Below are positions 8,130-15,269 of a stretch of 64,000 bases of DNA, in pieces; position 1 is the first letter of the stretch; each line of letters starts with the position of its first letter. The translations under genes were made by a program, and so were the position numbers. Source of the DNA: Streptomyces chartreusis NRRL 3882 (GTDB lineage: Bacteria > Actinomycetota > Actinomycetes > Streptomycetales > Streptomycetaceae); NCBI RefSeq assembly GCF_900236475.1, contig NZ_LT963352.1:1-64000 (forward strand), written 5' to 3'. The notes under the pieces were generated by a model. That model did not search any database. It had not been told where the DNA came from and was given only the letters and a program-made list of their open reading frames with translations.

Positions 8130-8812
8130 CGGCCGCCACACTCGGGGGAAGTATGTATCAGCCGCATGCTGCGGTCATCGGTGAGCGTTTATGGTCCCGG
8201 TTACGTGACTTGGCCCCTGTTCGTATGCGTCCGGCCAGAAGTGTGCTGCTGCGGCAGGGGGATCCCGGCACGCATGTCATCCTGCTGGCTTCCGGATCCA
8301 CCCTGGTGACCCTGACCGGGCTGCACGGGGAGCGGACGCTGCTGGCGGTGCGCGGCGCAGGAGAGCTGCTGGGCGAGCTGGCCGTCCTGGACGACCAGCC
8401 GCGCACCGCGTCGGTCATCGCTGCGGAGGACTGCCGGGTGCACGTCATCCCGGCCGTTGACTTTCTTGGCTTCGTCGACTCGCACGGGCTGCTGACTCCG
8501 CTGCTGCGTCACGCCATCGCCCGGGTCCGCGAAGCGGAGACGGTACGGCTCGAGCTGGCCACCGCGCCGGTTCCTGTGCGTCTGGCCTCGGCTCTGGGCC
8601 GCCTCATGCATGCCGCATCCGCAGGCCACGCCGAGCACGTGGTGCGTCTGACCCAGACAGAGCTGTCACAGATGATCGGCGCGTCCCGCAATGCCGTGGG
8701 AACGGCGCTCAAACCGTGGCGCGAGCGGGGGTGGCTGGCCACGGAGGCTGCCGGCGGGCTCCTCATCCGCGACCTCACCTCCATCCAGTCACACGCGCAC
8801 GCCCACAGGTGA
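8126..8812 (+). CDS. Crp/Fnr-family cyclic-nucleotide-binding regulator
   Basis: A 228-aa protein with an N-terminal cyclic-nucleotide-binding beta-barrel and a C-terminal winged helix. The phosphate-binding cassette is intact: GELAVLDDQPRTASVIA has the Glu and the Arg-Thr that contact the cyclic phosphate in Crp. The recognition helix lies in LTQTELSQMIGASRNAVGTA. A signal-binding Crp protein beside a cyclase-like gene suggests it senses that enzyme's product. GTG overlaps the upstream TGA (GTGA); an ATG at 8153 after GGGGGA is an alternative start. Codons 22 and 26 are TTA, so translation should need the bldA tRNA. A 103-base gap follows before the cyclase-like gene. Confidence 0.85.
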   Translation: MTAATLGGSMYQPHAAVIGERLWSRLRDLAPVRMRPARSVLLRQGDPGTHVILLASGSTLVTLTGLHGERTLLAVRGAGELLGELAVLDDQPRTASVIAAEDCRVHVIPAVDFLGFVDSHGLLTPLLRHAIARVREAETVRLELATAPVPVRLASALGRLMHAASAGHAEHVVRLTQTELSQMIGASRNAVGTALKPWRERGWLATEAAGGLLIRDLTSIQSHAHAHR

Positions 8813-8915
8813 CCGACCACACCGGCACCGTGCCCACTGCTGGGCACCACCTGGGCCCGGGCACGGCCAGCATGGGCGCCACCGCAACTTCCCGCGACCC
8901 AAAGGCCGGTGACCC

Positions 8916-9737
8916 GTGACTTCTCCTGTCCCGCCCGACGCTGTCGATGTACCGCCGGAGCACGCCCTCCTGGTCGTCGACATGAAGGAATACAGCCAGA
9001 TCCCCGAGGCGAAGATGGCGCCCACCCGCACCGATCTGGACGACATCTTGGCCACCGTGTTCGCACAGAGCCGGATCGAAAGCATCACCCCGCTCGACAG
9101 TGCCTACAAGGACCGGGGGGACGGTGCCATCTTCGTGCTGCCCGCCCGGCACGCAGCGCGGCTGGTCGATCCCTTCCTCGGCCACCTCGGCCAGGCGCTC
9201 GAGCGCTACGACCAGACGCGGCTGGCCAGCGCCCCTCGGATCCGGCTGCGGGCGAGCGTGCACGTCGGGCCGCTGACACCGCCGGAGCACCGCGGTGACG
9301 CCGCCGTCGATGCCTGCCGGCTCGTCGACAGTGACGCAGTCCGCGACGCCCTGGCCGCTGCGATGGACCATGGCGCCCTCTTGGCTGCTGCCGTGTCGGA
9401 CGCCGTGTTCCGCCGTACCGTACGCGCCGGCCGCACGCCCGCTCTCACGGAACGCCAGTTCCTCAAGGCCACTGCCCGCGTGGACGGCAAGCCCGGCTTC
9501 GAGGAGACATGCTGGCTGTTCGTCCCGGGGCTGGTGCCCTCCGTGATCAGTGCCTACCTCGCCAGGAGTGGCGATGCAGCACCACGCGAGCCGCTGGATT
9601 CCGCCGCGCAGCAGGCCGCGAAGGGCCGGGAGGCCAAGGAGCGCAAGTCCAGTGTGAGGCAGAAGGGGAAAGCCAGCGGCAAGGCGCGGCTGGTGCAGGT
9701 CGGCGGCGACTACATCACCGGTCAGGAGCAGTCATGA
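8916..9737 (+). CDS. Class III nucleotide-cyclase-like protein
   Basis: A 273-aa protein with a single class III cyclase-like domain (about 15-205). LLVVDMKEYSQ supplies the first metal Asp (D22) and KDRGDGAIFVL the second (D69), with K65 in the usual base-contacting K-x-x-x-D position. LRASVHVGPL matches the conserved I-H-x-G strand. In the G-x2-V-N-x-A-x-R motif (GDAAVDACR, 127-135), A-x-R is kept but the Asn position is Val131. The residue at the base-selecting Asp position is E124. The tail is charged and ends ARLVQVGGDY (257-266), echoed near the N-terminus of the next protein. The TGA overlaps the next ATG. Purine or pyrimidine use, and activity itself, are open. Confidence 0.75.
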   Translation: MTSPVPPDAVDVPPEHALLVVDMKEYSQIPEAKMAPTRTDLDDILATVFAQSRIESITPLDSAYKDRGDGAIFVLPARHAARLVDPFLGHLGQALERYDQTRLASAPRIRLRASVHVGPLTPPEHRGDAAVDACRLVDSDAVRDALAAAMDHGALLAAAVSDAVFRRTVRAGRTPALTERQFLKATARVDGKPGFEETCWLFVPGLVPSVISAYLARSGDAAPREPLDSAAQQAAKGREAKERKSSVRQKGKASGKARLVQVGGDYITGQEQS

Positions 9738-11761
9738 GCGGGCCGGACATCATCGAGGCGGTGCCCGTCCAGCAGGCCGAGGCGTCCGGCCGCGCACGCG
9801 TGACGCAGGTCGGTCGCGACTACGAGGAACACCACCACCGGTACGTGCGCGGCTGGGAGTACCTGCGCGGGGTCGGGATGGCTGACCGCGAGATGGACCT
9901 CGTGGAGAACGCGTTTGTCGATGCCCTGGGCAGCAACGGTTCCGGGCAGGTGGCGCACGCCGTGAGTATGCTGAACCGTCCGCACGGCAGGCGCCACGTG
10001 CTGGTGCTGCTCGGGGAGACGGGCACGGGCCGGCGCGCAGCCGCGCTGCGCGTGCTGCACAGTGTGGGGGTGCCCCGGGAACGGATCCGCTGGCTGGTCC
10101 TGGACTGGGACCGGCCGCGCACGGAGCAGCTTCCCCACACCAAGGGGCACGGGTTCGTCTTGGATCTGACGGCCTGCCGTGGGCTGGACGAGGGCTTCTA
10201 CACCGGGCTCGCCGACTACCAGCAGGAAGCCGAAGCAGCCGAAGCCTTCCTGGTTATCCTGGCGACCCCGGAAGGCTGGAATCCCGGGACGCTGGCGACC
10301 GTGCCCAGTGTGCGCATGATCCGCCCGCCGGCGACCGAGATCGCCAAGGCCCACCTGCGGCACCTCGCAGCCGACCGGGTGGACTGGCTGTCCAGTGCTC
10401 CCCTGGACGCGCTGCTCGCCCAATCGGCTGAGCCGTCCGACGCCGCTCGTCTGGCCCTGCTGGTCGCTCAGGCTGGCGAAGACAACCGGGACGCGGTCAA
10501 GCAGGAGTTCACCGACTGGCAGGACCATCTGCAGAAGTGGTTCGAAAAGCATTCGAATCCGGAAGACCTGCGTGAGCGAGCGCTCCTGATTGCCGCCGCC
10601 CTGCTGGAAGGTGTGCCGGCTGACGTCGTGCTGGATGCTGCGGACCGGCTCTTCGCGGAGGTCGGCGGCGTTCTGCCGCCTGGTGGCGCGCTGGCCGGCC
10701 GGGGCCTGGACGAACGGCTCCACGCCATCAAGGCCTCACAGGACGACGACGAGGCGCTCTCGCTCGAGGCCCGGCAGCACGGACTGCCCGAAGCGGTCCT
10801 GAAGTACGTGTGGCGGCAGCGGCCGCAGCTGCGCCGGGTACTGCTGCAGTGGGCCTCGCACATCAGCGCACCCAACGGGGTCGCCGTACGCCATCTGCGT
10901 CGCATCGCCGACTGCCTGGTGCAGCTGTCCTTGCTGCCCGGCGGCTCGGTGGTGCAGTTGGTGGCGAGCGACTGGATCGCCACGGGCCGCTCCGCGCACA
11001 GGGAGCTGGCCGTTGAGGTCCTGGAAACAATGGCGCTCCACCCGGTGACGGGCGCAGGTGTCCGCAAGCAGCTGTACGACTGGGCCCATCAAAAGGGCAC
11101 CAGCAAGGAACTCGCCACGGCAGTCGCCGATATCTGCGCCGGCCGTCTGGGACAGACGTATCCGCGCATCGCGCTGACCCGGCTGCGTCTGCTGGCCTCG
11201 CGCAGCGACGGCCTGGCCCGCGAGGCGGTAGCCGAGGCGGTACGCCGTCTGGCGAGCACTCCTGAACAGCGCATCCTGGTGCTGTCGGAAATCGTCGGCT
11301 GGGCCGAGGCCGCCGACAGCGATGTCCGCGAGGCCGGAACAGACACGTTTCTCGCCCTCACCGACATCGCCTGCGACACCCTTCTCCCGGTGCTCGCAGC
11401 GCGGGAAACAGGCGAAGACGCCGCCGACACGCTCGCCGGTGAGTTGTTCGTCCGCGGCTGGCGGGCAGCACTGCAGGACCCCAATGCGGCTGGGACGGCC
11501 CATGCGCGTCTGGCCGCATGGCTGGACTCCCCCCGGTTGTCCGACGACCAGGTCCTGCCTCTGGCAGCGGCGGTGCTGCACGGCCATCTCGGCCAGCGGG
11601 GCGCAGCCGAACTGCTGGTTGGCTCCTCCGGCAGTTCTGACCTGGGCAGGATGCGGCGCAGGCTGCTGCTCGACCTGCTGATCTCCCAGCACACGGCCTC
11701 CCCCGCGGAGCCCGGATCCGCCGCAGAGCCCGGCAACGACGCCATCGTCACGGCCGCGTGA
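9734..11761 (+). CDS. Large protein with degenerate P-loop, STAND-like, and helical C-terminus
   Basis: A 675-aa protein. ARVTQVGRDY (21-30) and a His-rich stretch (EEHHHRYV) are followed by an NTPase-like region: GETGTGRRAAALRVL (94-108) sits where Walker A should be, but the Lys-Ser/Thr pair is Arg-Arg. IRWLVLDWD and AFLVILATPEGW look like following core strands. From about residue 250 the protein is all-helical, alanine- and leucine-rich, resembling HEAT/TPR-like sensor arrays. The shape is that of a STAND NTPase that has probably lost ATP hydrolysis. ATG overlaps the cyclase stop (ATGA), and its TGA overlaps the next GTG, so the three genes should be translated in fixed ratio. No precise family is recognised. 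Confidence 0.65.
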   Translation: MSGPDIIEAVPVQQAEASGRARVTQVGRDYEEHHHRYVRGWEYLRGVGMADREMDLVENAFVDALGSNGSGQVAHAVSMLNRPHGRRHVLVLLGETGTGRRAAALRVLHSVGVPRERIRWLVLDWDRPRTEQLPHTKGHGFVLDLTACRGLDEGFYTGLADYQQEAEAAEAFLVILATPEGWNPGTLATVPSVRMIRPPATEIAKAHLRHLAADRVDWLSSAPLDALLAQSAEPSDAARLALLVAQAGEDNRDAVKQEFTDWQDHLQKWFEKHSNPEDLRERALLIAAALLEGVPADVVLDAADRLFAEVGGVLPPGGALAGRGLDERLHAIKASQDDDEALSLEARQHGLPEAVLKYVWRQRPQLRRVLLQWASHISAPNGVAVRHLRRIADCLVQLSLLPGGSVVQLVASDWIATGRSAHRELAVEVLETMALHPVTGAGVRKQLYDWAHQKGTSKELATAVADICAGRLGQTYPRIALTRLRLLASRSDGLAREAVAEAVRRLASTPEQRILVLSEIVGWAEAADSDVREAGTDTFLALTDIACDTLLPVLAARETGEDAADTLAGELFVRGWRAALQDPNAAGTAHARLAAWLDSPRLSDDQVLPLAAAVLHGHLGQRGAAELLVGSSGSSDLGRMRRRLLLDLLISQHTASPAEPGSAAEPGNDAIVTAA

Positions 11762-12522
11762 GCATCCTCCCCTGGCGCCGCACAACCGCAACTGCCGCCC
11801 TCGATGCGGCCGAGACCCAAGGGGCACATCCGCTCGTCATGAACGACGAGCGGATGGCCAGCTGCATCACCAGCGTCTTCTTCACCGTGCGCGTCGACGG
11901 TGCATGGCGCCGGACGCACGCCGATCCGGCAGATCACCACGACCCTGCCGCGCTCGCGCGCCACCACCTGCGCCAGCAGGCCACCCGCCTGCTGTGCCAG
12001 TACTCCGTCCTCGATCTCGGCGCAGCCCAGGACGCAGCCAACACCGCCCTGATGCGGTGGAGCCACCCCATCCCCGGCCTGGAGGTAGCTGGCTCGGTTC
12101 AGCTGACCGCCACGGCACGCGACCGTGACTTGGCCGCCGAACATGCGCGCCGGCAACAAACTTTGGACCTGGAGGACGCGCTGCAGATGCGCCGTCTGGC
12201 CCATCTGCAGCGCGTGCTCGCCGACCCAGACCTGAGAAGGGTGTGGTGGATCGCCGAATTCCCCGACCGACTCAGCGAGCTCAAGGAACTGACAGACGCA
12301 CTAGAAGGTCTGCCGCTGCCGCATGACCCCGCACAGGACGATCTGCGCGGCGACATCAGGCACTTCACCGACCGGTTTATCACCGCTCTGCACACCCCAC
12401 AGCAGCGCGAGATCTTCCTACAAGCCCTCACCCAGACCCTGCACGCCCTGGGTCACCACGACCTCAAAGACACCGCCGCCCGCTGGCAGCAACGCGACGA
12501 CCCCGGGAGCACGCCGACATGA
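11758..12522 (+). CDS. Conserved accessory protein of the cyclase operon (possible SPFH/band-7-like)
   Basis: A 254-aa protein with no sure family. Residues 35-125 alternate strands and helices (SCITSVFFTVRVDGAW, then QLTATARDRDLAAEHARRQQ) in a way reminiscent of SPFH/band-7 domains, followed by a charged helix and a C-terminal domain (DDLRGDIRHFTDRF, TPQQREIFLQAL). There is no signal peptide or membrane span. GTG overlaps the upstream TGA and its own TGA overlaps the next ATG, so it belongs firmly to the operon. A decayed copy of its C-terminus lies upstream of the operon at 7147-7320. The SPFH idea is tentative. Confidence 0.65.
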   Translation: MSILPWRRTTATAALDAAETQGAHPLVMNDERMASCITSVFFTVRVDGAWRRTHADPADHHDPAALARHHLRQQATRLLCQYSVLDLGAAQDAANTALMRWSHPIPGLEVAGSVQLTATARDRDLAAEHARRQQTLDLEDALQMRRLAHLQRVLADPDLRRVWWIAEFPDRLSELKELTDALEGLPLPHDPAQDDLRGDIRHFTDRFITALHTPQQREIFLQALTQTLHALGHHDLKDTAARWQQRDDPGSTPT

Positions 12523-12992
12523 ATTACCGCACCACACGATGGCTTTTGGCACCTCTGCGGCAACTGCGCACCCGCCGGCTCATGGCCCAGCACGGACCGG
12601 CCCTGCCGTATGACACCGCATGGGCCCTGATCACCCTGCACACCGCGCCCGACGAAACCGCCCTCGTCCGCGCCTGGGCCAACGAACACCCCGGCACTCC
12701 AGGAGTACACCACGATTACTGGCACAAACTGAGCAGCACAGAACAACGCCGCCGCCGCGCATGGCTGCAGCGCCACGGCCACTCCCCCATCCAGCTCCTC
12801 GGCCTGGACCCGCTCCTCGTCCACAGCACGGGCCTGCACGTCCTCGACTGGGGGCGGCCGCCAGAGCCCGGTAACACCTTCGGCGACGAGCAGGTGAGCG
12901 GTGTCCTCAGCAAGGAGCCGGCACCACGGGGCGGCGACGGCATCAGCCGCGACGGCGAGGAGGGATCACGGCGAGCAGACGGCCGTAGGTGA
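12519..12992 (+). CDS. Hypothetical protein closing the cyclase operon
   Basis: A 157-aa protein, ATG overlapping the previous TGA (ATGA). The first 115 residues look real: a basic start (TTRWLLAPLRQLRTRRLMAQ), a helical middle (YDTAWALITLHTAPDETALV), and a conserved-looking end GLDPLLVHSTGLHVLDWGRP. The last 40 residues are low complexity, charged and less convincing, so the present stop may not be the ancestral one. No family, signal peptide or membrane span is recognised. Coupling to the operon suggests a supporting role in the cyclase system. Confidence 0.6.
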   Translation: MNYRTTRWLLAPLRQLRTRRLMAQHGPALPYDTAWALITLHTAPDETALVRAWANEHPGTPGVHHDYWHKLSSTEQRRRRAWLQRHGHSPIQLLGLDPLLVHSTGLHVLDWGRPPEPGNTFGDEQVSGVLSKEPAPRGGDGISRDGEEGSRRADGRR

Positions 12993-13501
12993 CGTATCGG
13001 CCTGCTGCCGACGATCGCGCCGACCAGGTGCACGGCATTGATGCGCAACGAGGCGCGGCTGGAACCGTACAAGCGCAATGAGGTTCTGAGCAGGTGTCTT
13101 CTTCCGCACGGCGGCAACCGGTGAGGTGGTGCGGCGGATCAGCCAGCCGGCAGGCAGTCGTGGGGAGTCGGGCCAAGCCCTGGCAGGGGCTGCCAACTGC
13201 CGGGGTGTTAGCGCCACACCCGACGACCCGGCAGCGCGTGGGTCTTGCGGCATCGACCCGGGGCGCCAGCAGGCACCGGCCGACCGCAACGAAGCTGGCG
13301 GCCGCGGTCGCCGCCACGGGTCTCTTCGCGCGCTACCACCTACCCGAGCACGCCCGCGCCGCATCCGCCGCTCTCATGACGGAGTAGCGAGACCAGTCGG
13401 CACGCTGTAGATCATTCACGGGACAGACAGTTATCGGCACTGCATGTCAGCACCGGAGGCCAGCCATCCTGCCACGCGAGCGGTTCTGAATGAGCGGACG
13501 G
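12993..13501. other. Gene-free stretch
   Basis: About 500 bases between the end of the cyclase operon and the next minus-strand gene. Open frames on both strands are arginine-rich shadows without ribosome sites. No hairpin with a T-run was seen. Confidence 0.5.
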
Positions 13502-13873
13502 TCAGTCGTGACGGGCAGGGCCGTGCTGGATCACGGCCACTGTACAAGCTAAAAGCAGGCTGACACTGAGGGAGATCACCGCTCCTACTGCGCCTTGCAG
13601 CACGCCGCCAATCGTGGTGCAAAGGGTGACCGCAGACGTCGTGATGGCAGTGCGGCGGTGCGGAGCGGAGCGGGCGCTGCCAGCAAGACGGGAACGACGG
13701 TGGCGGGGACGCCATGTGCGATGGGGGTGACGCGTGGCGAGTTGGGTTTCAACGGCGTCTAGTGCGTGTTCGAAGCGTCGGTCGAGATCGTCATCGGCGC
13801 GGACGTCGTGCTTGAGCCTTACGTAGGATCGGTAGAGCCGGACGACGAGATCATCATTGGTCTTGATCGTCAT
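13502..13873 (-). CDS. Small membrane protein
   Basis: A 123-aa protein: an acidic helical N-terminus (MTIKTNDDLVVRLYRSYVRL), a basic middle, and a hydrophobic C-terminus (ITTSAVTLCTTIGGVLQGAV and VISLSVSLLLACTVAVI) that could form two spans. GAGGGG lies nine bases before the ATG. The ATG shares one base with the upstream gene's TAA (TAATG), so the two are translationally coupled. The cytosolic N-terminus plus paired C-terminal spans would suit a membrane-attached effector or anchor for its partner, but no family is recognised. Confidence 0.6.
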   Translation of the reverse strand: MTIKTNDDLVVRLYRSYVRLKHDVRADDDLDRRFEHALDAVETQLATRHPHRTWRPRHRRSRLAGSARSAPHRRTAITTSAVTLCTTIGGVLQGAVGAVISLSVSLLLACTVAVIQHGPARHD

Positions 13874-14424
13874 TAGCGCTTCCCCCTCACGTCGGCGAAG
13901 AACGACTCGAGCACGCTGAGATCGTGGTTCGCTCCTGCCAAGTTAGCGAGTTTTTCCCTCTCGCGTTCTCGGTTCTCGAAAACGGCTGCTCCCATGACCG
14001 CTGCGACGTTTTCATTGGCGAGGAGATCGAGAAGCTTCGCCTGGTATGCCCGCCGGTCGTCAAGGGGCAGTTCATCCAGCACCTGCAGGCCTTCGCGCAG
14101 CGCGAGGTACTTGCCCTTGAAGTAGGCGTCGAACACTTGCACCAGGGAGTAGTCGGCGTCCCGCGTGTCAACGCCAGCGTCGATGCGCTCTTGGACGATG
14201 CCGTCCGCCCTCTCGCGCAGGGCACGGTAGCCGCGGAGGCTGTGGGGCTCAGAGAAGGCCAAAATCCAGGCTTCGTCGGCGACTTTGCGGGGGTCGAGGT
14301 GCAGGGCTGCACACTTGACGAACAGGTAGAACTGCAGAGGAACGACGAGACTCTTGTACTGCAGCCGCATATGTGTGCGTTGAGGGTCGTCGTCGCGGCG
14401 CTGCTCGGCCCGCCGGCGGCTCAA
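13873..14424 (-). CDS. Hypothetical protein coupled to a small membrane protein
   Basis: A 183-aa mixed helical protein (LQYKSLVVPLQFYLFVKCAA, then KVADEAWILAFSEPHSLRGY). It has no signal peptide. The TTG start at 14424 is preferred because AGGAGG lies seven bases upstream; the frame stays open to 14550 but that extension is arginine-rich with no ribosome site, and an internal ATG at 14367 lacks one too. It overlaps the downstream membrane-protein gene by one base. The family is unknown. It sits between two apparent conflict systems, transcribed away from the NB-ARC unit. Confidence 0.6.
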   Translation of the reverse strand: MSRRRAEQRRDDDPQRTHMRLQYKSLVVPLQFYLFVKCAALHLDPRKVADEAWILAFSEPHSLRGYRALRERADGIVQERIDAGVDTRDADYSLVQVFDAYFKGKYLALREGLQVLDELPLDDRRAYQAKLLDLLANENVAAVMGAAVFENREREREKLANLAGANHDLSVLESFFADVRGKR

Positions 14425-14754
14425 GGCCAGGCCTCCTTCGGTTGTGCACCAGGCTGTTGAGGGGTTTCTGCCTGTCAGGCAGCGGGCCTTCGTCGGCCAG
14501 ACTCGGACCCTACACGTCCCACCTGGTGGCCGTGACCTTTCCGATGTCACACTCCGTGATCAGGTGAACATCGGTCCTCGTGAGTGGTTGCACAGCACGG
14601 TCACCGTCCACTATGACCCCTTGCCTGGGGGTGGAAATGGGAGGGGTGACAGGGCAGATTTAGCGGAAGTATTTGATGGAGCATCACCCGACGACTAGCA
14701 ATGGCCAACGAACGTGTATGCGGAACGGGATATTCATATCGCATTGGGGGGCGT

Positions 14755-15237
14755 GTGTTAGCTGAGTCGATCGCGGCCTTAGCGACGGCAGGTGGCCTGG
14801 CGGTCGTACAGGCCGCAGGCACCGATGCCTGGAGAAGTGTTCGAGAGCGCGCTGCCCAGATGCTGGGCGGAGGGGACTCCGAGCAGCATCAGGCTGAGCT
14901 GATCCGTCTCGATCAAACGGAAGCCGGCGTGACAGGCGAGGGAGACCTCGAGCGACAACGCCTCTACTGGCAAGGTGTATGGCAGACACGCTGGGAGGTG
15001 TTCCTGCAGACTCTGCGTCCGGATGAGCGTGAGCAGGTCGTCACCGAACTGCGTGAGCTCGTTGCATCTGCCGGTACGTCACCTCAGCTGCCCGGGCACC
15101 AGGCCGGTGCGGGCGGCCTGGTGGCGGGAGGCGATGTGTCGGTGACAGCGGAGGGTGGCTCGGTGGCAGGTGGCGTGGTTCGAGTAGACGGCGGGGTTCA
15201 CCTCACGCCCCCTTTTCCCCACCGGCCGCAACCGTAA
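14755..15237 (+). CDS. Small conserved partner of the NB-ARC protein
   Basis: About 160 aa beginning LAESIAALATAGGLAVVQAA, a helical domain common upstream of Streptomyces NTPase genes, then a helical middle (WQTRWEVFLQTLRPDEREQV) and a glycine-rich repetitive tail (LVAGGDVSVTAEGGSVAGGV). The start at GTG 14755 follows a run of six G; ATG 14701 in the same frame is an alternative but lacks a ribosome site. With the GTG start, codon 2 is TTA, giving likely bldA dependence. It lies just upstream of the NB-ARC gene and probably forms a unit with it, perhaps as a regulator or effector-associated adaptor. Confidence 0.6.
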   Translation: MLAESIAALATAGGLAVVQAAGTDAWRSVRERAAQMLGGGDSEQHQAELIRLDQTEAGVTGEGDLERQRLYWQGVWQTRWEVFLQTLRPDEREQVVTELRELVASAGTSPQLPGHQAGAGGLVAGGDVSVTAEGGSVAGGVVRVDGGVHLTPPFPHRPQP

Positions 15238-15269
15238 TTCCTGTCCCCACCGCAGGCTCGACGGCCCAG

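Noticed and set aside
10736..12204. Long minus-strand frames opposite the P-loop and accessory genes of the cyclase operon
   Set aside because: They are antisense shadows with low-complexity composition and no ribosome sites.
13094..13410. Overlapping plus-strand frames after the cyclase operon
   Set aside because: Arg/Ala-rich, two frames equally open, no ribosome site, no similarity recognised.
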